This document shows, one piece after another, positions 11,304 to 21,215 of a DNA stretch of 64,000 nt. A model generated the notes under the pieces. The model did not search any database and was not told where the DNA came from. It worked only from the letters and a program-made list of their open reading frames with translations. This DNA comes from Dipteris shenzhenensis (Eukaryota > Polypodiophyta > Polypodiopsida > Gleicheniales). The first letter of the stretch is position 1. The number at the start of each line of letters is the position of its first letter. Made by a program: the position numbers and the translations under genes. The stretch lies in assembly GCA_047967505.1 (NCBI GenBank), contig CM106539.1; one strand, given 5' to 3'.

Positions 11304-11377
11304 CGGCTCGCATGCAAAAGCAGATTAAAGCATTTAAGTAATGAGAATGACCACAGAGCTCTAGTTTTTACTAGCAG
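11171..11377. repeat. 47 bp direct repeat flanking the right inverted-repeat arm
   Basis: The word starting CAGATTAAAGCATTTAAGTA is at 11171-11217 and, apparently identical, at 11331-11377. It brackets the right arm of the inverted repeat. Confidence 0.88.
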
Positions 11378-11379
11378 TT

Positions 11380-13260
11380 TGCGAAGAGGGAGGCGTATTC
11401 AACTTTCGACTAGTCCAACTCCAAAGACCGTTTGGGAAGGCCCGGCACATCAAAAGGGAAGATGAAAGAAAGACGACATTAACAGACAGAATGCGATCCC
11501 ATGGCTCCTTATATCAAAGCATGCAAGAACACCACTGCAACACGTCGCATTATGGAAGATCTGCCTCACACAAACATGCAACAAATTGAATGCAGGCGAT
11601 TCGACTAAAGGAGAGCTTTCGTCATGGAAAAGCATTCATAGAACACCAACAACAGAGAGAGCATTTGCCGCGTTCACAGAACATAAACAACGACAAAAAA
11701 CCCATCTGGCCAGCGATTCGTATAGCATGACCATACAAACAGGAAAGCCTGAGACTCCTTCGCTACTTCAAGTTAGGAACGCCCTCCAAGAAAACTACGT
11801 AGAGGCCGCCATGGTCATAGATCTGTGCGAGCTACAGAGTCCTCACACAAACATAGAAACTCTTTATCTAACTATTGCGGAAGAAGGAAACCCTGCCTCC
11901 GCGGGCGATAGAAGGGAAAAGACCGCCAAACAAGAGAAACCAAAAACATAGAGGCACTCACACAGACCCCACCAGACGAAAAGCAATGGAGAAGTGAAGC
12001 AAAGCAGATGGGAGCGCCAGAGCAGGGGAGAATGAAGGCACCGAGGAGGACAGAGAGCAAGGGGACATAGCGGCCTGTTGTAATGCGAAACTACCCATGT
12101 AATACGAACCCATAAAATCCCTTTAAACCCTTTGCACAAACCCCATATATCGAGAAAGAGGCAAACAAACGCTTAGGCTTTTGCCTTTGCCATGCCAAAA
12201 AGTGGATATAACATCTATATAAAAACAAGGGAGAGTAAAGAACAATGAATTCAGAAAGAGAAAGGACTATATTAAATAATTGAATACGAAAAATCTTAAA
12301 AGAAGATGAAGTGAAAAACTTTAAAAGCATTAACTTTAAATAAATCAATCAAAAACCATAAGTAAAATATTCCTTTAAAAAGTTATAAAGGGTTACAAAG
12401 ATACTTTAAACCCATGGTAAGTATTTAAACTAAAAAACAACAACTGAAGGGAACTGTAAGTAAACAATAAGGGGACACACACACACACACACATGTTCGT
12501 ACGTACATACACACAAACACACACAATATATATATATAAATGAAGAAGGTTAACAGTGTCGCTAGGGACGTAGGAAACCCATCGGCACCAAAGATGTAGG
12601 AAACCACTCGACACAAGCAAGCAGCCACAAGATCAAGGCCAATTGGTAGGAATAGGACAAGTGAAGATCGATTTTCCAAACAAAATTATTCAAAGCATAT
12701 TAGGTTAATATTTTACACATAATCTAAGAGGCTATGTTTTTTGGTTGACAAAGTCACCTTACTTAACGCCTACCACATTAGTCTAAATTCCTCCCTTGTT
12801 TTACCTCTTAGATGCCCACAATAGTGATTATTCCATTGCTCATAGTGTTGGAACTTATTAATGTGAGAATCTACATTATTTACCTGATGGGGTGACGTAG
12901 TGTACTTGGTCACCAAAAATCTGTGTACCCTCTTGTCTCTAAGAAATTTGCATGCTCGAGTTCTCATGTTTTCCCAGTAGTCTATCATGGGTGTAATAAA
13001 CATTTCAATGATGCATTCTTTCCCCTTGCACACCTCTCCCAAAACCTAATATGATCCTTTATCCTCCCTGATGATAATTCTTTGCGAGTGATACCTTACA
13101 AATTTAACCATGGCAGTGGATCTAGATCGCCTGTTGACAAGAACGGCCATCTTTTTTAATCTACCCATCAGATATGGGGAATTGAATGTTTGGTCCATAT
13201 GTAGAAATTAGTTCTATAAAAGTGAGCCATTATATTCCCCATCTAACAATAAGGGACTAG
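11380..13260. other. Gene-poor spacer with microsatellite
   Basis: I see no convincing gene. A plus-strand open frame at 11586-11951 (121 codons) shows no recognisable motif. An (AC)n run followed by (TA)n lies at about 12476-12540. The rest is AT-rich. Confidence 0.4.
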
Positions 13261-13264
13261 TAAG

Positions 13265-13660
13265 GGAGCCCATATAACTTGAAGGGACGGAGGGGGGAGG
13301 GAACAAGAGAGGGGCGAGGGGGAGGTGGAGGTAGGGAGGGAAGAGGGAGAGAGGAGGGAGAGGGGGGGAGGGAGAGAGGGTGCCCAAAAGGGGGAGGGAG
13401 AGAGTGGGGAAGAGGAGGGGGGAAGGGAGTGACAGACAAGGGCAAGGATTAGAGGGGGAAGGAGAGATGCAGGTGTGGCATAAACAAATGAGGAGGGTGA
13501 GAGTGGGGGGGGGAGGGAGAGATAATATAGGGTGAGGGAGAGAGGATGAGGGGGAGGATGGGGAGTGGGGGGGAGGGAGATGTGGCAAGGGGAAAGGAAG
13601 AGGGGGAGGGGAAGGGTGAGGGAGATATGGCGAGGGTGGAGGGAGAGAGGGGGAGGGGTC
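13265..13660 (+). repeat. Polypurine (GGGAG/GAGGGG) tract
   Basis: About 400 bp are nearly pure purine on the plus strand, built of GGGAGGGAGAGGG-like words. Overlapping proline- and serine-rich open frames on the other strand are a by-product of composition. Confidence 0.9.
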
Positions 13661-14640
13661 ATGTTGGCTTAAACTAGGATAGATGAGGTTATGTTAGGTT
13701 AGGTTAGGCTATGGGTCATTATGACCCTCTCATTTGGGCTACAGGTGAACATGGCCTTAGAACTAGGTGAACATGACCTTAGAACTGGGTAGAAATAGAA
13801 TGTAGAAGTTTGAACTATGCACAAACAAGTTGGAACTGGAAAGAAATAAAACAACAAAAAAATATCCTCTTATCACAGTGAGATTCGAGGGTGAGAGATC
13901 ATGAGGGTTGAAAGGATGGCAACAAGGCACTACACACACACTTTTGAAATGTTTAAAGGTTTCAAAAGCGATAGAGCAACCACATTTCTATTATTGGTAT
14001 CATTGATTTCAAGAACAAGGATTTGGAGGGAATAGAGAAGGGAACTTGGATCTTCGAAGAGATTATAATCTTATGTTACAATAGAGATCAAGACTAAATT
14101 TCGAACAGGAGTGAGGTTGCATCAATAAGGCTGAAACTCATTGCCGAAGGGACGCAAGCTATAATAATACTCGTGCACTCACTCTTCATCTCTCCAATGA
14201 TGTATTGCTTTGTTTCTTGAGAAGAACAAATGATCCTCATAGATTTTTTATCTTTTAGCAAGCCTTCCGTGCAGCACTCTACATTCATTTTGTGAAAAGT
14301 GTCCTCTTAACCACTCACCCTTCTTATGCCCAACCTTCTTTGCCACGTAGTTATCCATTCCTATCTAAGGCATACTCATCAATAGTTGCACTACCTTGTT
14401 TTTCAAGCTGCAATCTTCCCGCTTGACACAAAAAACTTCTCAGTTGAAAAAAATAAACCTTCTGTTCTTCTCGCTTCAAAGCTATCTCCCCTATTCGCTT
14501 CAAAGCTCTCTCCTATTAATTAATTTCTCCTCACTCCCCCGCCCTCCTCGAATCGCATTAACCTACCTATTCATTCACATTGATTCTGATCGCTGCACTC
14601 ACAACTAACCTATTCAGATCGCTCCTCTCAATTATCCTAT
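13661..14640. other. Spacer without recognisable gene
   Basis: It begins with a short GTTAGGTTAGGTTAGG run (near 13694) and is otherwise AT-rich. A similar GTTAGGTTAG word follows the next pyrimidine tract at about 15640, so the tracts may belong to one dispersed repeat family. Confidence 0.35.
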
Positions 14641-14815
14641 TCGTATCGCTCCCTCAATGCATGAACCTTTCCCTCCACTCAGCCTTTGCCTCTCCTCTCC
14701 CTCCCCCCCCTCCCTCCCCCTCTCTCACGTTTCCTATTTCAATCTTGGAGAGTCTTTTCACAAGCCCTCCTTCTCCTTTGCCCTTCTCCCCTCACCCTGT
14801 CCTCCTTTTATAAGA
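14640..14815 (-). repeat. Polypyrimidine tract
   Basis: The plus strand is C/T-rich (CTCCCTCCCCCCCCTCC words), the complement of the composition at 13265-13660. Confidence 0.75.
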
Positions 14816-15300
14816 GGCTGCAACGAAAAAGCTTCTCCAACAAGCTTTTGCAAAACACGCCAATCCTTGCCTCCATTAATGAATTGCAAACGCTCATCCT
14901 TCCAAATTAATTAACGTCCCTGCCCACTGTCGCACCCACAAATTAATTAATTGGGTCTCAAATCTAATCTGGGGTCTCGAATCACTTGACCTATTGAGAA
15001 GTGTGTTAGCTTTTCAAGGTTTAGGGTTGTCAATATGTCCCACTTTGGCAAAATAGATAATTTGTTGTGTTATTTGTCCATTTATGTCTTGTTTCATGCT
15101 CACATTTTTTGACATTCTAAATTTGTACTGATTTAAAATTTTCGATAAACTATGACACAAATGAAGTCTTTTGAACACATAAATGGAGTTATAATAGGGG
15201 TTTAAACAAAACAAGTAGACCAAGTTTAGATGGGAATTCATGTACATTGGGAGGGGTTCACATTTAGTATAACAAGTTTTATATGCAAGAAAGTACCAAC
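14816..15300. other. AT-rich spacer
   Basis: I see no gene or structured element apart from short repeats of AATTAATTAA near 14905-14950. Confidence 0.35.
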
Positions 15301-15304
15301 GCAA

Positions 15305-15600
15305 TGCCCTCCCCTTGCCATCTCTCCCCCCTCTTACCTTCCTCTTCCATTGCCTCCCCCCTCAATGGTCAAGCTCTCCCATTCTCTCCCCCCTTCACTC
15401 TAACCCCCCCTCTGCTCTCCTCCATATCACTCAACACTATCTCCTCTCCTCCCTCTCTTGTTCCGATCCCTATCCTCACGCTGCACTTGCTACTCTCCTC
15501 CCTATCATTCAAAACCCGCCTCACTCTCCTCTTCGCCCCATCGCTTAGTGCCTACCCACCTCTCCTCTCCTTCGCTTCTACCCCCCAATCTCTAGTCAAA
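15305..15600 (-). repeat. Second polypyrimidine tract
   Basis: About 300 bp are C/T-rich on the plus strand, followed by GAGGTTAAACTAGGTT and GTTAGGTTAG, which resemble the sequence after the purine tract at 13.66 kb. Confidence 0.75.
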
Positions 15601-15722
15601 TGAGGTTAAACTAGGTTCCATTAAACTATGTTAGGTTAGCAAAACATGTTAGATTTTAGAAAATTCTTGGGCTTGGAAGCATGCTCATTTCCAATAATAG
15701 GACCCCCCAACGAGAACTTTCC

Positions 15723-16260
15723 TATGTAGCATTCCATATAGATTTTAAAAGAAAGTAGAGCCTTTAGATCACATTATGCTATCATAAATTGGTACTTACA
15801 AGAAGAGTATATCCCATAAAACAAGAAGAGTATATCCCATAAAACATTTTTGAAGTACCAATTATAGTATCATTTTCAATTGGCAACATCATGTAAATTG
15901 GTACTTACAAAAAATGAAACTTGATTTCTAACAAGTAGTCAATTCCATGAAACGATAGAGCAATTTTTTGTAAGTACCAATTCTTATGTAGCATTACATA
16001 TAGATTTTAAAAGAAAGTAGAGCCTTTAGGTAGCATTATGTCATTGATACTTTCCAAGAAGCATCAATTCCATAACACATTTTTGAAGTACCAATTATCG
16101 TATCATTTTCAATTGACAAAGTCATGTAAATTGGTACTTACAAGAAATGAAACTTGATTTCCAACAAAGAGTCAATTTCATAAAACAATTTTGAGAATCA
16201 ATCTTCCATAGACATTTTTTGTAAGTACCAATTATGTTATCATTTTCAATTAGCAAAACC
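15723..16260. repeat. Tandem foldback repeat, period 261 bp
   Basis: Two units start at 15723 and 15984 (TATGTAGCATTMCATATAGA). Each contains copies of AATTGGTACTTACAA facing TTGTAAGTACCAATT, so each can fold into hairpins. A 24 bp word containing AAGAGTATATCCCATAAAAC is also doubled at about 15800-15845. Confidence 0.85.
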
Positions 16261-17868
16261 CATGTTATGGCTTCTTGCGTTTCTCTCGTAGGGTGCTATT
16301 GACTTTTTAAACTTTATTTTTTACTAACTAGCTAGTTACCTTCAAACTTTGAAGGCCTTGTTAGTTTTTCCTGAGGAGATTCAAGCTATTTGGAAAACAA
16401 AATCTATCAAAAGCTAAGTGATATATTATTGTGAAAAGGACAAAAAAGGCAAGTGCAATTAATGTCAAAAGCTCTTTGATGTCAAGCCCTAAACCCTATA
16501 ACAATTATGTAGTTCAATAAACAAGCAAATCATGGTTGAAAAGCTGACACTCACATACTCATTGCTATTCTTTAGCACCTCCAATTAATAGCTGACATAA
16601 TAATAGTAATCAGTGCTATTCTTTAGCTCATTTTCATCAATACATTAGAACATTAGTCCGGCCCAATTAAGAATTAGAAACGCCTCCCAAAAAAAAACCA
16701 CCCTCACCAAACACCTGATCTAAGAATCAAATTCACCCAACTAACCTGAATCACAGATAGCCCATCCGAATGCTGTCTCTCTCGTGTTGCAATGTGCAAG
16801 CGAAGGAGGACCTTTTTAGGACCATCGGCTGAAATAATCTGCCATTCCCCTTTCACGTGCAAGCAGTTTCTCAATTGGGAAACTCACAAATCTTAGGCTT
16901 TCACCAAATTCCAAAAATAAACGTGCCCTGCCCTTTAGCTGACTTACACTTGCATCTCCATCCTTTCAGCTCCAAACAGCTTATTATCTCACAAAAAGCA
17001 CCTGCATCTCTCTCCATCCTTTCAGCTCCAAAGAGCTAATTATCTCACAAAGCACACCAGAACAGCATGATGATATGGGCTCTCTCGTCGGAATAAGCCT
17101 TCTCTTGGCAAAAAACAAAGCCAACAGTTATAATGCAGCAAAAAAAAAAGCATTCCTTGTTTCGTACGAGTTCAGCACTCGTGATCAAGAAACAAACTTT
17201 CATCGGAGGAGTCTTGTTCCATTGGGGCTATACAGAAAACAGAAAGTCATTGACTAGAGCTACAAACTTTTAGAGACAGAGGAAGGCTCTCTTCGATCGA
17301 GACACTGGGACGCTGCTGTTCTAAAGGTAAACCACGTTTTTGGAGCCTTTCATCGATGTACATGTTGCAAAACAAATCAACAGCCATACAATATAGACAA
17401 AGTTCAAAGTAAAAGTAGAGGCAATGCCAACGATAAAGATAAAGGGATGCCAATCTCAAGCGACAGCTTCAAACAACTGTGCAACTTCACTCAAAACTTT
17501 TTTTACACATGGCAACCAGTGTACAAAACCTGTTTCTTGAGAAGACGGGGATACAGGAATAGTCCGTCTTCCCTGCTATATTCTTCCCCCATCTTCCTAA
17601 ATCATATTCTTGATTGGAACCTTTCCATCGAGCAGCTAGCTCACAAAAAATATATGTATATACAATCTCTTGCTAAACGTTGCTCAAAACGTAGCAACAA
17701 AAATACCGCTAGAACCAGTTTGTTCAATCAGCAAAAAATGTTACTGGCAAGCCTGTCACACAGTTCTACTGGGGGATTATACATGTACGTACCCCATTAT
17801 TTTCAGATTAGCGCAGCTAAAGATGCTTGTGACGTCCATTGTGGGCCAAAGAAGCATGCAGCACAAGC
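16261..17868. other. Spacer and presumed 3' flank of the minus-strand gene
   Basis: The part near 17869 should include the 3' UTR of the minus-strand gene. At 16960-17055 a block around CATCCTTTCAGCTCCAAA is doubled in tandem (about 55 bp period). No ORF here shows a known motif. Confidence 0.4.
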
Positions 17869-18277
17869 TTACTTCTGTGTCGCATCGCTTTTCACTTCAG
17901 GGACTTTGGCAGCCTTGCTGCCAGTAATGCCGGAAAAGACGCTTTTCACTGACTGAGTGATCTTCCCAGTGACGGTTTGAATAATACCCTTTCCTTGCTG
18001 CTGCTCCTTCACCACAGGATCGGCAGTCTCATGCACAACGGCAGTCGGTACATCAACCTTTTTGTCTTCCCCTTCGGACTCCGGGATCGATCGGTGATCA
18101 ATGGTAGGCACTACGTAAGCTCCCTCATCAAGACTATTCGCAGCTTCTTGTTTGGCCACATTTACCTCATCAGGAACCGACTCTTGAACTGTTTTCCGCT
18201 CATCTTTGCCGTCATCGTGCAACACGGCAGCAACCTTCTCCTTGCCTTCATCCAGCGTCTCTTGCGCGTCTCCAGTA
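17869..18277 (-). CDS. Exon 3 and stop of the LEA-like gene
   Basis: This 409 bp exon follows acceptor CTTGCAG, completes the split valine codon and ends at TAA 17871-17869. It holds most of the protein. Confidence 0.72.
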
Positions 18278-19123
18278 CTGCAAGAGAAGCCATGTCCAAG
18301 ATTCAACATCTTCTCACAAGTACACCAAAAAACGGGATACACATGCCGCAGATCAACAGACAGGATCGAGAAGATGAAATGGCTACACGATCGTAGCTGC
18401 ATCCTTAACACCATCGAGGTATCCCTGAGCTGCGGAGACTACGTCCTCCCGCTTTTCCTGCAACTGAAGATCGCCGATCTTTTCCTCCAAAGTCTGCACA
18501 ACATTACAGACTTGGTATCAAGATAACTTTGGACACGATGCAACCGATCTTTAACGCTATGGCAAACTAGTTGCGGCTGCAAACCTTTTGCTTCAGCGTC
18601 GAACATGGCCTCGTTTAACTTAAGTGATCGTTCACAGTTAGGCAAAGTTTTCGAAAGCAAAAGGAGTAAGATGGTTTCCTGGATGCAGCTTATACGACTG
18701 TACACCTTTTGCACCGTTCTCAAACGCACTCAGCTCGAGCGCACAAACCGTAGAAGATCGCAGGTAACAAACGTTCCTGAAACGCAACGTGTGCGACAGC
18801 GATGCTTCTATACGATCTCCATGCCGTCCAATCTCAAGACACACCACTCTCTCACTCTCCTCTCTGATGCTAACGGTAAGGAGTCCGTAAGCATCATCTA
18901 TCTCTCTCTCTCTCTCTCTCTCTCCCCCCCCCCCCCCTCTCCCAAAACACACACACAGAGTCACAAACAGCGCTCCCGGTTTCTAAAAAACGCCAAGATA
19001 CAGTTTGTCAAAGGACCGATTCAAGCTCGCCCCAAAATCCATCTCGGAGGGCATTAAAACACGAAGAAGAGAGGGACGACAGACCTGGCTGTAGTCCTGA
19101 GCTTGCGATTCTTGAGAAGCCAT
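17869..19123 (-). CDS. Small hydrophilic LEA-like protein, three exons
   Basis: Three exons splice into one frame of 184 codons: 19123-19085 (13 codons, starting MASQESQAQD), 18493-18387 and 18277-17869. All introns are GT-AG, and the second junction splits a valine codon. The product is rich in charged residues, Ala, Val, Lys and Glu, with no membrane segment. It runs from LEEKIGDLQLQEKRED through GDAQETLDEGKEKVAAVL to a Lys-rich end after VTGKITQSVKSVFSGITG, ending DATQK. I do not recognise a named family. The composition resembles late-embryogenesis-abundant or stress-type proteins, and three CACGTG boxes upstream fit ABA or stress control, but this is inference. Intron 1 carries a (TC)n/C/(AC)n microsatellite. 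No disabling mutation is visible. Confidence 0.72.
18387..18493 (-). CDS. Exon 2 of the LEA-like gene
   Basis: This 107 bp exon follows acceptor GTGCAG and ends before donor GTAGCC. It encodes a Glu/Lys/Asp-rich, probably helical segment. Confidence 0.7.
18899..18957. repeat. Microsatellite in intron 1: (TC)n, C-run, (AC)n
   Basis: Plus strand: about 12 TC units, a run of 12-13 C, then CTCTCCCAAAACACACACAC. It lies wholly within intron 1 of the minus-strand gene. Confidence 0.95.
19085..19123 (-). CDS. Exon 1 of the LEA-like gene
   Basis: The ATG at 19123 (minus) is followed by 13 codons, ending in CAG before a GTCTGT donor. It joins exon 2 at a codon boundary. Confidence 0.65.
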
Positions 19124-19342
19124 GGGGAGAGATACAAAGAAGCGAAAGATACGAAGGCTGGGAAAGATGAAATGGGAAGGCGAAATCGAAAAGAGGAACT
19201 TGAAGTCGAGTAAAAAAGGTAACAAGAAGAGATGCAACAAGGACTTGAAAATGTGGAGCTCAACACAAGTAAAAGTATAGCTGCTGTAGCAGCAGAAAAA
19301 GAGGTAAGAAGAAACGCGGGATGTTGGAGCCTTACGGCTTGC

Positions 19343-19432
19343 CACGTGTCTCCCCTATCCAACCATCGCTCTCCACGTGCCCCCGCGTCCCCGCCGCCCA
19401 ACCAGCCCCTGCCCGACACATCATGCCACGTG
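19343..19432 (-). promoter_or_regulatory. Three G-box/ABRE elements upstream of the LEA-like gene
   Basis: Perfect CACGTG palindromes lie at 19343-19348, 19374-19379 and 19427-19432; two sit in the context GCCACGTGTC. They are 220-310 bp upstream of the ATG. A TATA-like CTATACTT (minus) lies between, near 19275. G-boxes with this flank are bound by plant bZIP (ABF/AREB) factors. Confidence 0.65.
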
Positions 19433-19568
19433 TCACTCGCTCACCTGCCTGCATTATTGTTGTTTTTTACACCGGGACAACATTCCCCCCTCCCCAAAAA
19501 AAAACAAGGTGCATGATATTTAATCATTCATAAGGCTGCCCAAGATTTTTAAAAAGGCTATAAAGAAT

Positions 19569-19651
19569 ACACTCGAGATGGTGTGTAGAAGACACCGAGA
19601 GATGATGAAGACACTCGAGATGGTGTGTCGAAGACACCGAGAGATAATGAA
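19569..19651. repeat. 42 bp tandem duplication
   Basis: ACACTCGAGATGGTGTGT at 19569 recurs at 19611 with two or three changes. A G-run and (GA)n follow. Confidence 0.9.
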
Positions 19652-19659
19652 GTTACCGA

Positions 19660-20835
19660 AGAGAGGAGAGGGGGGGGGAGAGAGAGAGAAAACGGTTGGA
19701 GGATTTGAAGGGAAAGAAATAGCAATTGGGGAGTTGGACCAATCATATAATTTAGGATTTTCACAAAACTCAAGTTCCTAATTTCGCTTCTTAAAGGATG
19801 GGCCTTCACTTAGACCTAGCCAAGGGCAGGCCCACAAGCCAGCAAAGGAGGAGGCCGCGGCTTAATTTCTGCATCTTGAATTGCTTGTTCTGCAATCAAG
19901 TTCACAACCATTGCCTCTGGTTATTCAATCCTCACCTCTGAAGATCAAGCGTACTTCTACTTGTCTCGTACAACTCGATCACGGTGCCCTTCTTGGCCCT
20001 CACATTTTCATCCCCCTCAACAGCTCGACCTCGTGGTGGCTCGTCGAGTTTATGTTGAAGTTTTATGCGTGCATACTCCCAGCTGCTGCTCCTACGGCAC
20101 TATTGGAATCATGCCTAGCAAAGTCCTGAGCGAATATAGAGTGTGGGCAAGGTGGCTAAGCATTGAGCAAGGATGAAAATGGAAGGCCTGCGATTGAGCT
20201 CAATGAGAAGGAAGCAGCGTTGATCGAGGGAGAGGCAGATGGAGTGAAATAGTATGGTAAACATGGACCAATAGATGCAATTCCCTTTGAGGAAGACATC
20301 ATCACTAAGCCCTTCCCCTCCTAAGTAAGCCAACAAAAACAAAAACAAAACAAAAGGTAGTGGTAACCTAGGTCTAGGGATGCTCCATTCTTTCTCTATA
20401 TATCGCTTTGCTCAATTCTTTCTCCGTCTATCGCTTTGCACCATCACCCTCATCGCTCCCTCAATCCTTTTGATATTGCTCCTTCCCCTTCCATCAATCC
20501 CATCAATGCAATGTGCATCGACACACACAACTGTTTTAAAATTTGAATGAAAATTTTTTATTTTTGTTTTTTGATGCTTACACAATCGGCACTAAGTCGG
20601 ACTCAAATCGGGCAACACGACTCCGCAAACCTAGTGTCTTACAACCCCTTCCCCTAGAATAGGGACCCCCAATTAGTAAAAACGCGTATTAATCAATTTG
20701 TTTTTGTGGAGGGATGCCAATTAACCTATGACGAATTAACGTAAGCAAGGGTGCATATTAATCTATGATGAATTGATGTACGGGGGAATCGAGAAAGTTC
20801 TCAGAAATCTAAAAAGTTTGTATCGCCACCCTCAG
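19660..20835. other. Spacer
   Basis: I see no supportable gene. Pyrimidine-rich sequence with CTATATATCGCTTTGCTC at about 20393-20410 resembles AATCGCTTTGCTCCATCA at 21688, suggesting a dispersed repeat. Confidence 0.35.
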
Positions 20836-20839
20836 CGAA

Positions 20840-21215
20840 AGAGTATATAGGGGGAGGGAGAGAGGGGGGGGGGGGAGAGGGAGACTGAGGGAGAGGGGAG
20901 GCTAAGTGGAGGAAGGGGAGGGAGAGGAAGGAAGTGAGCGAAGGGAGGGGAGGGAGAGGAAGGAAGTGAGTGGAGGGAGGGCTGAGTGGAGCAAGAGCGT
21001 GGAGGGAGAGGGAGAGGGGAGGGGGAGGGCTGAGCGGAAGGAGGGGAGAGGGGACTATTGAAAGGAGCAAAGGGAGAGGCCAGAGGGAGAGGGGACTGCT
21101 AAAAGGAGCGAATGGAGAGGCCAGAGAGGAGGAGAGGCAAAGGCGAGGAAAGATGGCAGAGAGGAATAGGCGAGGAGCGAAGAAGGGCTGGAGGGAGGAT
21201 GGCAGACATAGATGA
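20840..21215 (+). repeat. Polypurine minisatellite
   Basis: The tract is purine-rich, with longer repeated words: GGAGAGGAAGGAAGTGAG twice (about 20920 and 20955) and GGAGAGGCCAGAG twice (about 21073 and 21114). Confidence 0.85.

Noticed and set aside
13214-13662. Pro/Ser/Leu-rich minus-strand ORFs
   Set aside because: They are a by-product of the polypurine tract. The same applies to ORFs at 14640-14910, 15283-15603 and 20801-21215.
13690-13725. Telomere-like GTTAGGTTAGG repeat
   Set aside because: Only three or four units, and the plant telomere unit is TTTAGGG; not enough for an interstitial telomere.
17447-18526. Plus-strand ORFs at 17447-17956, 17977-18396 and 18206-18526
   Set aside because: They are shadows of the minus-strand spliced gene or its 3' flank.
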